Below, in pieces: positions 1 to 6,356 of a DNA stretch of 6,356 nt. The DNA is from CAZGOM01 sp964542875 (GTDB taxonomy: Bacteria; Planctomycetota; Phycisphaerae; Phycisphaerales; Phycisphaeraceae): positions 1 through 6,356 of the forward strand of contig CAZIWA010000195.1 of assembly GCA_964542875.1 (NCBI GenBank), read 5' to 3'. The notes under the pieces were generated by a model, which searched no databases, was not told where the DNA came from, and saw only the letters and a list, made by a program, of their open reading frames with translations. Position 1 is the first letter of the stretch, and each line of letters opens with the position of its first letter. The position numbers and the translations under genes are program-made.

Positions 1-561
1 ATGCTGATGGCCGACGTCTTAATGGTGGCGTTGATTATTGCGGGGTTGATCGCCTCGTTTCAGGGGTTGTGGCTGCTTTGCCGGGCGGTCTGGCCTGGGG
101 CAGTGAGGCGGTCGGGGGTGATTATTCGAGAGAGGCCCAAGGCGGTGTTTTGTGTGGGGTTGGCGGTGGGGGCGATGTGGATTCTGGCGATTGCGCTGGT
201 GGCGCAGCTTGGGCCGGTGGGACAGTTTCTGGCGTTTGGGGTGTTTTGCGTGGGGTTTTTGTTCATCAGCTGCGGAGTGAGCGGGTTGGCGACGTTGATT
301 GGGGAAGGGTTGCAATCGCCGGCGGATGCGGAGCGGCCCTGGAAGGCGACGTTGCGCGGGGGGATCGCGTTGGGGTTGGTGTATCCGCTGCCGGTGGTGG
401 GGTGGTTTTTGGTGATTCCCGGGTCGCTGGTGCTGGGCGCCGGCGCGATGGTGGTGGGGTGGTGGGTGAAGCCGCCTGGATGCGAGCCCCGGGTTGCGTG
501 CGCTGTGCCGGAAGAGGGGAAGAATGAGCCCGAGGGCGTGAATGAGGGGACAGCCGCGTGA
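1..561 (+). CDS. Small polytopic membrane protein, function unknown
   Basis: The 186-residue product is mostly hydrophobic. Likely membrane segments are at residues 6-27, 47-68 and 74-100, with a long hydrophobic stretch at 118-156 that could form a two-helix hairpin around GLVYPLPVVGWFLVIPG. A soluble, Glu-rich tail (157-186) follows. I do not recognise the family. The reading frame is open from base 1, so the gene may begin upstream of the window. In-frame ATGs at 1, 7 and 22 are all possible starts and no ribosome binding site can be inspected. The stop codon overlaps the GTG start of the DUF1800 gene by four bases (GTGA, 558-561), which implies translational coupling and a shared transcript. 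It may therefore be a membrane partner of the exported DUF1800/DUF1501 proteins, but that rests on position alone. Its codons are G-ending, like the two genes that follow. Confidence 0.75.
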   Translation: MLMADVLMVALIIAGLIASFQGLWLLCRAVWPGAVRRSGVIIRERPKAVFCVGLAVGAMWILAIALVAQLGPVGQFLAFGVFCVGFLFISCGVSGLATLIGEGLQSPADAERPWKATLRGGIALGLVYPLPVVGWFLVIPGSLVLGAGAMVVGWWVKPPGCEPRVACAVPEEGKNEPEGVNEGTAA

Positions 562-2096
562 AGGGGCAGACCGACGAAATGGGAGGGGGGCAAGAGGCGC
601 GGAGAGACTTTCTCAAGGCGTCGGCTGTGGCAGGGACCATGCTGGGGCTGTGGGGGTGTGAAGGGGTGATCAGTGAGATGGCGCGGCGCGTGGGCGGCGG
701 GGTGCCGGCGACGGTGCCGCTGCCTGCCGGTGGGCCGGAGATCGATCCGGCGTTTCACTTGCTGAGCCGGGCGGGATTCGGAGCGTGGCCGGGAGACCTG
801 GGCCGGGTGAGGGAGATGGGCGCCAAGGCGTGGGTCCAGGAGCAATTAAACCCGGATGTGATCGAGGATCGGGCGTGCGATCTGCGCGCCAGGCGGTTTG
901 AATCGATTCATCTTCCCGCGAGCATGTGCTACGAATTCAAGCGGGATGTGCTTCGGGAAGAACTGACCCGGCATACGCTGCTGCGCGCGGTGTACAGCCG
1001 GCGGCAACTGTTTGAATCAATGGTGCATTTCTGGTCGGACCATTTGAATATCGATATTGAAAAAGGGGACTGCGTCTACCTCAAAGGGACGGATGACCGG
1101 GTGGTGATCCGGGGGCATGCACTGGGGAGATTCAAGGAGTTGATCCGGGCGTCCGCGGTGTCAGGCGCGATGCTGGTGTACCTGGACGGCAAAGACAACA
1201 AGGTGACCAAGCCGGGCGATGTGCCCAACGAGAATTACGCAAGGGAACTTCTGGAACTGCACACGCTGGGAGTGGACGGGGGATACACGCAGGGCGATGT
1301 GGCGGAGGTGGCCCGGTGCCTGACGGGGTGGACGCTGCGGGGGCGGTGGCGCCGGGGAGAGGTGGAGTTTGACCCCACCCGGCACGATGACGGACCCAAG
1401 CGCGTGCTGGGGAAAGAGATCCCCGCCGGGCAGGGGGAGAAGGACCTGCAAAGCGTGGTGGAGATCGTTTGCGGGCACCCATCGACGGCGAAGCACATCG
1501 CACGCAAGCTGTGCCGGTATTACGTGAGCGATGAGCCTTCAGAAGGGTTGGTGAGCGAGGTGGCGGGGGTGTTTACACGGACCGATGGGGATATCAAAGA
1601 GACGCTGCGGGCTGTGCTGCTGTCGGATGAATTCAATGCCGTGGAGAACCGGGGCGTGAAGACTAAAGGGCCGATGCGCTTTATGGCAAGCGCGCTGCGC
1701 GCGGTGGGGGCCCAGATGCATGCGCATGCGCCGGTGGTGGGGTTTCTGGAGCGCATGGGACAGGCACCGTTTCAATATCCGACGCCGGAGGGGTATCCCG
1801 ATGACCCGATGCGCGTGCTGGGGACGCTGCTGTGGCGATGGAATTTCGCGCTGGCGATGACGACGGGCACGCTGGCGACGGTGGAACCGCCGATGCCGGT
1901 GCTGATGGAGGCGCTGATGGCTGGAACCAGCCAGGCGGCAGACAAACCGGTGGAAGTGCTGGCGAGGCATTTGCTGGGCCGGACCGGGACGCCGGAGGAG
2001 ATGGCCGCGCTGCGTGAGGCGGCGGGTGAGGATGCAAAGGCAGACGGCATGGCGGCGGGGCTGTTGATCGCATCACCTGGTTTTCAGAGGTATTGA
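558..2096 (+). CDS. DUF1800 family protein with Tat signal
   Basis: The 512-residue product begins at GTG, with gagggga (544-550) seven bases upstream as the ribosome binding site. An internal ATG at 579 would still keep the signal peptide. Residues 15-20 are RRDFLK, a twin-arginine (Tat) motif, followed by a hydrophobic stretch (21-33) and Cys34 in the context LWGC, an imperfect lipobox. The body has the DUF1800 landmarks: HLLSRAGFG (67-75), MVHFWSDHLNI (155-165), NENYARELLELHTLGVDGGY (224-243), LTGWTL (255-260), FDPTRHDDGPKRVLG (271-285), AKHIARKLCRYYV (311-323), LLSDEF (354-359) and FQYPTPEGYP (405-414). Length is normal for the family. DUF1800 proteins are usually exported and often encoded beside DUF1501 proteins, as here; their biochemical role is not established. 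The family assignment is firm, function is unknown, and lipid anchoring is only a possibility. Confidence 0.95.
   Translation: MKGQTDEMGGGQEARRDFLKASAVAGTMLGLWGCEGVISEMARRVGGGVPATVPLPAGGPEIDPAFHLLSRAGFGAWPGDLGRVREMGAKAWVQEQLNPDVIEDRACDLRARRFESIHLPASMCYEFKRDVLREELTRHTLLRAVYSRRQLFESMVHFWSDHLNIDIEKGDCVYLKGTDDRVVIRGHALGRFKELIRASAVSGAMLVYLDGKDNKVTKPGDVPNENYARELLELHTLGVDGGYTQGDVAEVARCLTGWTLRGRWRRGEVEFDPTRHDDGPKRVLGKEIPAGQGEKDLQSVVEIVCGHPSTAKHIARKLCRYYVSDEPSEGLVSEVAGVFTRTDGDIKETLRAVLLSDEFNAVENRGVKTKGPMRFMASALRAVGAQMHAHAPVVGFLERMGQAPFQYPTPEGYPDDPMRVLGTLLWRWNFALAMTTGTLATVEPPMPVLMEALMAGTSQAADKPVEVLARHLLGRTGTPEEMAALREAAGEDAKADGMAAGLLIASPGFQRY
2086..2090 (+). promoter_or_regulatory. Ribosome binding site deciding the DUF1501 start
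   Basis: The sequence AGAGG lies at the end of the DUF1800 coding region. It is only two bases from the TTG at 2093, which overlaps the DUF1800 stop, but eight bases from the GTG at 2099. That spacing favours GTG 2099 as the true start, giving a two-base gap between the genes rather than an overlap. This is inferred from spacing only. Confidence 0.6.
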
Positions 2097-2098
2097 AC

Positions 2099-3454
2099 GT
2101 GACCCGTGACGACCACTCACATTCTCATGGACCGGCGGGGAGAGGTCTTTCCCGAAGGCAGTTGCTGTCGCGGCTGGTGTTCGCGTCAGACAAGGCGCGG
2201 GAGGAGACGGATACGCACACGCTGGTGGTGGTGTTTTTACGGGGCGGGGCGGATACGTTGAATATTCTCGTGCCGTATGGGGATGACAGCTATTACAGGA
2301 TGCGGCCTACACTGGCGATTCCCGGGCCGGCGAGCGGTAAGAGGGAATCGGGGCAGCGGGCGGTGAAGATCGATGATTTCTATGGGTTTCATCCCGGGTT
2401 TTCGGCGATGCTGCCGGCGTTCAGGGAGGGACGGCTGGCGTGCGTACAGGCGGTGGGGTCTGACGATACGACAGGGTCTCACTTTTCGGCGCAGGATCAG
2501 ATTGAGCACGGCGAGGGTGGCCAGGACGGGGATAAGGGCTGGGGATTGGGGGCAGGCTGGAAAAGGGTGGAGGGGGAGAAGGTTTCCGGCGGTTGGCTGG
2601 GGCGGCATTTGCGGGTGATGGCAGGAGCGGGGGCTGAGGCGTCGCCGCTGAGCGCGGTGGCGATCGGGTCGGCGCTGCCGGAGTCGCTGCGCGGGGCACC
2701 TTCGGCGAGCGTGTTTGAGCGGATCAGTGAACTGCAGATGAGCCTGCCCAAGGGCGAAGACCCGGCACGCGTGGCGGATGCGCTGGCAAAGATGTACGGT
2801 GCGCAGGTGGGCGTGCTGGGGCAACGGGGCGGGCAGACATTGGAATTGCTTAAGCGCGTGGAACGGCTGGGGACGCTGCCGCAAGAGACGGGAGCAGGGC
2901 AGGGGTATGACGGGTCAGGTTTTTCACGCGGGCTGGGGGAGCTGGCGCGGCTGATCAAAGCGGATGTGGGGCTGCGGGTGGGGTGCATCGATCTGCCGGG
3001 GTGGGACACGCATTTTGTTCAAGGGGGAGCGACAGGATTACAGGCGACTTTGATTCAGCAGTTGGCCAACGGACTGGCGGGGTTTGATGCGGACCTGCAC
3101 GGCTATCGCGGGCGAGTGACCACGGTGGTGATGACGGAATTTGGCAGAAGGCTTTATGAAAACGCGTCGCTGGGGACGGATCATGGGCGAGGGTTCTGCA
3201 TGTTTGTGATGGGCGGACAGGTGGCGGGCGGACGCGTGGTGGGGCCGTGGCCGGGGTTTGAGCAGCACGGGTTCAGCGATGCAAGCCTGCCGGGCCCAGG
3301 AGGATTGAAAGTGCAGACGGATTACCGGGTGGTGCTGGGGGAACTGCTGACAGGGGTGCTGGGGAGCCGGAATATCGACAAGGTTTTTCCGGGGATGGGT
3401 GGGTTGCCTGGTGTGGGGGTGCTTAAGAAGAAGGGGCTGGGGTTCAAGGTTTAG
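2099..3454 (+). CDS. DUF1501 family protein, Tat-like motif without hydrophobic core
   Basis: The product is 451 residues from GTG 2099; the longer TTG start at 2093 adds two and is used for the numbering here. The N-terminus is His-rich (DDHSHSHG, 6-13) and has SRRQLL at 20-25, but the hydrophobic stretch of a Tat signal is missing. The domain starts at once with LVVVFLRGGADTLNILVPYG (44-63). Other DUF1501 landmarks are GFHPGFSAMLPAF (98-110), SHFSAQDQIEHG (129-140), GGWLGRHL (167-173 region), GWDTH (303-307), VVMTEFGRR (345-353) and GTDHGRG (361-367). The family is related to the alkaline phosphatase/sulfatase fold, and the GWDTH, TEFGR and TDHG motifs are plausible metal or active-site positions, but no activity is established. 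Residues 140-166 form a Gly/Lys-rich linker. It lies directly downstream of the DUF1800 gene and probably works with that product. No convincing intrinsic terminator follows. Confidence 0.94.
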   Translation: MTRDDHSHSHGPAGRGLSRRQLLSRLVFASDKAREETDTHTLVVVFLRGGADTLNILVPYGDDSYYRMRPTLAIPGPASGKRESGQRAVKIDDFYGFHPGFSAMLPAFREGRLACVQAVGSDDTTGSHFSAQDQIEHGEGGQDGDKGWGLGAGWKRVEGEKVSGGWLGRHLRVMAGAGAEASPLSAVAIGSALPESLRGAPSASVFERISELQMSLPKGEDPARVADALAKMYGAQVGVLGQRGGQTLELLKRVERLGTLPQETGAGQGYDGSGFSRGLGELARLIKADVGLRVGCIDLPGWDTHFVQGGATGLQATLIQQLANGLAGFDADLHGYRGRVTTVVMTEFGRRLYENASLGTDHGRGFCMFVMGGQVAGGRVVGPWPGFEQHGFSDASLPGPGGLKVQTDYRVVLGELLTGVLGSRNIDKVFPGMGGLPGVGVLKKKGLGFKV

Positions 3455-3490
3455 CGTTCGGGGCTGGGGCTCAGGGTGTGGGGTCTGGTC
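3433..3490 (+). repeat. G-rich heptamer repeat at the DUF1501 stop codon
   Basis: Degenerate seven-base units of the form RGGGNNT run through 3460-3488: ggggct, ggggctc, agggtgt, ggggtct. A related pair (ggggct, ggggttc at 3433-3445) lies inside the last codons of the DUF1501 gene. Four runs of three to four Gs separated by 2-4 bases (3460-3483) fit a G-quadruplex motif on the coding strand. A near copy lies just after gnd at 6126-6156, with about 25 of 31 aligned columns identical. The function is unknown. It could be a dispersed repeat, an mRNA 3' structure or a transcription pause site. Confidence 0.6.
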
Positions 3491-3652
3491 AGAGGGAATG
3501 GTGGTTTAGGGGATCAGGTGGGTTGGAATTAACCAAAGGCTGCCATGCTTTGCCTGAAAACACGATGGGAGCGAAGATGAAGAATAAGATGCACCCGTGA
3601 GGAAGAGGCTTGCCTGTGATTTTGCAGAATCAATGGGTGTCTGGCTCGCTAT

Positions 3653-3679
3653 GGTGGGCCTCGAAGATTCGGCCGCACC
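3653..3679. repeat. REP-like imperfect palindrome
   Basis: GGTG followed by GGCC (3653-3660) pairs with GGCC, one bulged G, and CACC (3671-3679) around a ten-base loop, giving an eight-base-pair stem. On the minus strand it reads TAGGGTGCGGCC into GGCCCACC, which resembles the short extragenic GGGTG/CACCC palindromes scattered through many bacterial genomes. Only one copy is present in this window, so dispersal cannot be shown here. Confidence 0.35.
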
Positions 3680-3776
3680 CTACGAAGAGAGTTTTAAGAC
3701 AGAACCTAAAGATCATTTAACGCGGGTGCATAACTTGTGATGGCGGCTTGAACTGTCACAGGATGCGGGTATCCTT

Positions 3777-3925
3777 CCGTTGGCTGGATTGATTGGACCG
3801 GTTCGCCGGTTTCGTGGGGCCAGCCGCGGCTTTGGGAGTAAGCAAGGCCGACAAGTCTGGATTCACATTTCTTCTGTCTGCAAAACGTAGATCGGGCGTT
3901 GGCAAAACAGACTTTGACTTTTTTT
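3777..3925 (+). ncRNA. Candidate structured RNA ending in a T tract
   Basis: Three stem-loops follow one another. Hairpin A pairs GGCTGG (3782-3787) with CCAGCC (3820-3825) and encloses an inner ACCGG-TTCG-CCGGT hairpin (3797-3810). Hairpin B pairs CGGCTTTG (3827-3834) with CAAGGCCG (3843-3850), with one G-U pair and the loop GGAGTAAG. Hairpin C pairs AAGTCTG (3853-3859) with CAGACTT (3908-3914); a second GTCTG (3876-3880) can compete for the same partner. Seven Ts (3919-3925) follow, so the end could be a weak intrinsic terminator. A poor promoter (TTTAAG 3693, 17-base spacer, TTTAAC 3716) may precede it. I do not recognise a known RNA family. It could be a small RNA or a long regulatory leader of the gene at 3981; neither is proven. 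Confidence 0.3.
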
Positions 3926-3928
3926 ACC

Positions 3929-3969
3929 CTTGAGCCTCAGGTGTTCACCCTGACGGGTTCAAGCCTCAG
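3929..3969 (+). promoter_or_regulatory. Leader with two mutually exclusive hairpins
   Basis: CTTGAGCCTCAGG (3929-3941) pairs with CCTGACGGGTTCAAG (3949-3963) over 13 base pairs, including one G-U pair, with a two-base bulge and a seven-base loop. The sequence AGCCTCAG recurs at 3962-3969, so CTGA-GG in 3950-3957 can instead pair with CCTCAG (3964-3969) around the loop TTCAAG. The second hairpin would sit directly against the ribosome binding site AAGGGA (3970-3975) of the gene at 3981. This geometry suits translational control or an RNA switch, but no ligand or regulator is evident. Confidence 0.4.
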
Positions 3970-3980
3970 AAGGGACTGTC

Positions 3981-4439
3981 ATGGCTGAAGAGAAAGTGTT
4001 GTCGGCGGAGCAGAGAGACCAGATCCGGCAGGCGATCGTGGCGGGGGATAAGCCGCGCGCTCTGGAGATGGTCCGGAAGTTCACCGGGTTTGATCTGGAG
4101 TCTTCCAAGGTCTTCCTGGAGGAGTTTGAAGAGCTTGTCGCCATGAGCGATGAGCCCGACAGCGGGATGACCAAAGAGAGCGAACTGACGGCCCAGGATT
4201 GGGCGACGATCGATGAGTTCATTTACACGGGGCACAGGATCACCGCGATCAAGATGGCGCGCACCTCCGGCGGGTATGAGCTGGCGGAAGCCAAGGAATT
4301 GATCGAAAAGCGCGAGCAGGAACTGAAGCAAAAGACACCTGAAAAGTTCAAGAAGCCCAAGTCCGGATGCGCGGGCAAGGCGGCGGTGCTTTTGCTGGCG
4401 GTGGGCGGCGCAGTGGTGGCATTGTGGATGGGGATTTGA
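3981..4439 (+). CDS. Tail-anchored protein with two bL12-CTD-like repeats
   Basis: The 152-residue product starts at ATG 3981, with AAGGGA (3970-3975) at good spacing. Residues 9-53 and 71-115 align without gaps at an offset of 62, sharing Ala9/71, Ile15/77, Ile19/81, Gly22/84, Ala27/89, Met30/92, Arg32/94, Gly36/98, Leu39/101, Lys43/105, Glu47/109 and Glu50/112. The second repeat contains ITAIKMARTSGGYELAEAKE (87-106), close to the IKAVR..TGLGLKEAK pattern of the C-terminal domain of ribosomal protein bL7/L12, so a small helix-turn-helix-like fold is likely. A Lys-rich linker (115-128) and Cys130 precede a single membrane helix at 131-150 that ends at the C-terminus. The protein is therefore probably cytoplasmic-facing and membrane-anchored by its tail, perhaps through adaptor-like protein contacts. 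It is not ribosomal bL12, which lacks a membrane anchor. Function is unknown. Confidence 0.85.
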   Translation: MAEEKVLSAEQRDQIRQAIVAGDKPRALEMVRKFTGFDLESSKVFLEEFEELVAMSDEPDSGMTKESELTAQDWATIDEFIYTGHRITAIKMARTSGGYELAEAKELIEKREQELKQKTPEKFKKPKSGCAGKAAVLLLAVGGAVVALWMGI

Positions 4440-4538
4440 GGATTTAAGCCAAACGGCGCGAATAGTTTGATCGTTGATGAAGCCCTATTGGCGGCCTGTG
4501 CGCGCATTGGTTACCGAAGGGGGCGTCAATGAATTATG

Positions 4539-4592
4539 ATGTGGGGGATTTGCCACGTGTCGACCCACATAAACAACCCCCATTTTTGGAGA
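4539..4592 (+). promoter_or_regulatory. gnd leader: alternative stems and ribosome binding site
   Basis: ATGTGGG (4539-4545) pairs with CCCACAT (4564-4570), while the overlapping GTGGGGG (4541-4547) can pair with CCCCCAT (4577-4583). The two pairings exclude each other. TGGAGA (4587-4592) follows, nine bases before the TTG at 4601, and would serve as the ribosome binding site of the shorter gnd start. This arrangement supports reading 4440-4600 mainly as untranslated leader. A competing site, GAAGGGGG (4516-4523), would serve the ATG at 4529, so the choice is open. Confidence 0.4.
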
Positions 4593-4600
4593 CGACTCCC

Positions 4601-6118
<1,518 letters not shown>

Positions 6119-6125
6119 GTGCGGT

Positions 6126-6156
6126 AGGGTCTGGGGTCCAGGGTCTGGGGTCTAGG
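6126..6156 (+). repeat. G-rich heptamer repeat after gnd
   Basis: Four tandem seven-base units of the form RGGGTCY (agggtct, ggggtcc, agggtct, ggggtct) followed by AGG begin eight bases after the gnd stop codon. They also read as two copies of a 14-base unit. Four G runs with loops of three or four bases fit a G-quadruplex motif on the coding strand. It is a near copy of the repeat just after the DUF1501 stop codon (3460-3488). The role is unknown. Confidence 0.65.
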
Positions 6157-6201
6157 AAGACGCAGACTTGTGACCCTGGGCCAGTGAGTGATAGAAACAG
6201 G

Positions 6202-6242
6202 CAAGGCCGGCGACCAGAGATGGTGGCCGGCCTTGTTTTTTT
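6202..6242 (+). terminator. Strong intrinsic terminator of gnd
   Basis: CAAGGCCGGCGACC (6202-6215) pairs with GGTGGCCGGCCTTG (6222-6235) over 13 of 14 positions with a single G-G mismatch and a six-base loop (agagat). Seven Ts follow (6236-6242). It lies 83 bases after the gnd stop and should end that transcript. Confidence 0.92.
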
Positions 6243-6299
6243 GGGAGGGAAGGCGGATTTTTAGCATTGTTTGGTGAGGGCGGAATTTCACGGTTGTTA

Positions 6300-6334
6300 T
6301 ATAATCCGTAATTCAACTATTTATCCGGGATAAA
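6300..6334 (+). promoter_or_regulatory. -10 box with adjacent operator-like palindrome
   Basis: TATAAT at 6300-6305 is a perfect -10 box in AT-rich DNA beyond the gnd terminator. No good -35 box lies 16-18 bases upstream, so the promoter may need an activator. TTTATCC-G-GGATAAA (6320-6334) is a perfect inverted repeat with seven-base arms and would fall just downstream of the expected transcription start near 6312, a typical repressor site. A TTG at 6338 opens a frame reading MADIKN to the window edge; with only a weak GGGA upstream it is a possible but unproven gene start. Confidence 0.45.
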
Positions 6335-6356
6335 ACCTTGGCCGACATTAAAAATC

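Larger units (their letters stand above)
3455..3980. other. Structured 526-base intergenic region
   Basis: No convincing protein gene lies here. The longest plus-strand candidate is a 47-codon frame from GTG 3597 to the TGA at 3738-3740, with no clear ribosome binding site and overlapping a palindrome. From left to right the region holds the G-rich repeat (to 3490), a weak hairpin without a T tract (CAAAG 3534-3538 with CTTTG 3548-3552), a REP-like palindrome (3653-3679), a series of stem-loops ending in a T tract (3777-3925), and a leader hairpin pair before the next gene (3929-3969). Base composition is less G-rich than in the genes upstream. Confidence 0.6.

Noticed and set aside
60..845. 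A 261-codon minus-strand open frame across the membrane protein and the start of the DUF1800 gene
   Set aside because: The product is a Pro/His/Arg-rich low-complexity sequence, typical of the complement of G-rich coding DNA, and it spans two well-supported plus-strand genes.
2541..2580. G-run cluster inside the DUF1501 gene as another G-quadruplex repeat
   Set aside because: It encodes a Gly/Trp/Glu-rich linker, lacks the heptamer period, and fits the general G-richness of this gene.
3597..3740. Small plus-strand frame of 47 codons (GTG 3597) or 35 codons (ATG 3633)
   Set aside because: There is no clear ribosome binding site, no recognisable motif, and a REP-like palindrome lies inside it. 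A frame of this length is not unexpected by chance.
3914..3930. TTGACT as a -35 promoter box for the gene at 3981
   Set aside because: No acceptable -10 box lies 16-18 bases downstream, and the sequence is better explained as the end of hairpin C plus the T tract.
4554..4559. CACGTG palindrome as a regulator site
   Set aside because: A six-base palindrome is too short to be meaningful alone, and no second copy with suitable spacing was seen.

Overview
The window looks like a chromosomal segment from a high-GC planctomycete-type bacterium, possibly of the class Phycisphaerae. I infer this from the DUF1800-DUF1501 gene pair, the frequent GTG/TTG starts, strongly G-rich coding strands, and a 6-phosphogluconate dehydrogenase with a short insertion that I associate with planctomycete/verrucomicrobial homologues. 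No database search was possible, so the taxonomy is an inference. All supported genes lie on the + strand.

Positions 1-3454 form a tightly packed three-gene unit: a small polytopic membrane protein of unknown function (1-561), a Tat-exported DUF1800 protein (558-2096, 4-base overlap with the first gene) and a DUF1501 protein (start most likely 2099, two bases after the previous stop). DUF1800 and DUF1501 proteins commonly occur side by side, and their function is not established. Here only the DUF1800 protein has a full Tat signal. The DUF1501 protein keeps a twin arginine but has no hydrophobic segment after it, so its export, if any, may depend on its partner.

Positions 3455-3980 are a 526-base gap with no convincing gene, but it is rich in structure. 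It holds a G-rich heptamer repeat at the DUF1501 stop codon, a REP-like palindrome, a run of stem-loops ending in seven Ts (candidate small RNA or attenuator, about 3777-3925), and two mutually exclusive hairpins just before the ribosome binding site of the next gene. That gene (3981-4439) encodes a tail-anchored protein with two copies of a domain resembling the C-terminal domain of ribosomal protein bL12.

Positions 4601-6118 encode 6-phosphogluconate dehydrogenase (gnd) of the oxidative pentose phosphate pathway. A 160-base leader precedes it, again with alternative stems. A second copy of the G-rich heptamer repeat follows the gnd stop codon, then a strong intrinsic terminator (6202-6242). 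The window ends in AT-rich DNA with a perfect -10 box and a 15-base palindrome, probably the control region of a gene beginning at or past the right edge.

The most unusual items are the paired G-quadruplex-type repeats after two unrelated genes, the structured leader of the bL12-like protein, and the DUF1501 protein with a broken Tat signal.
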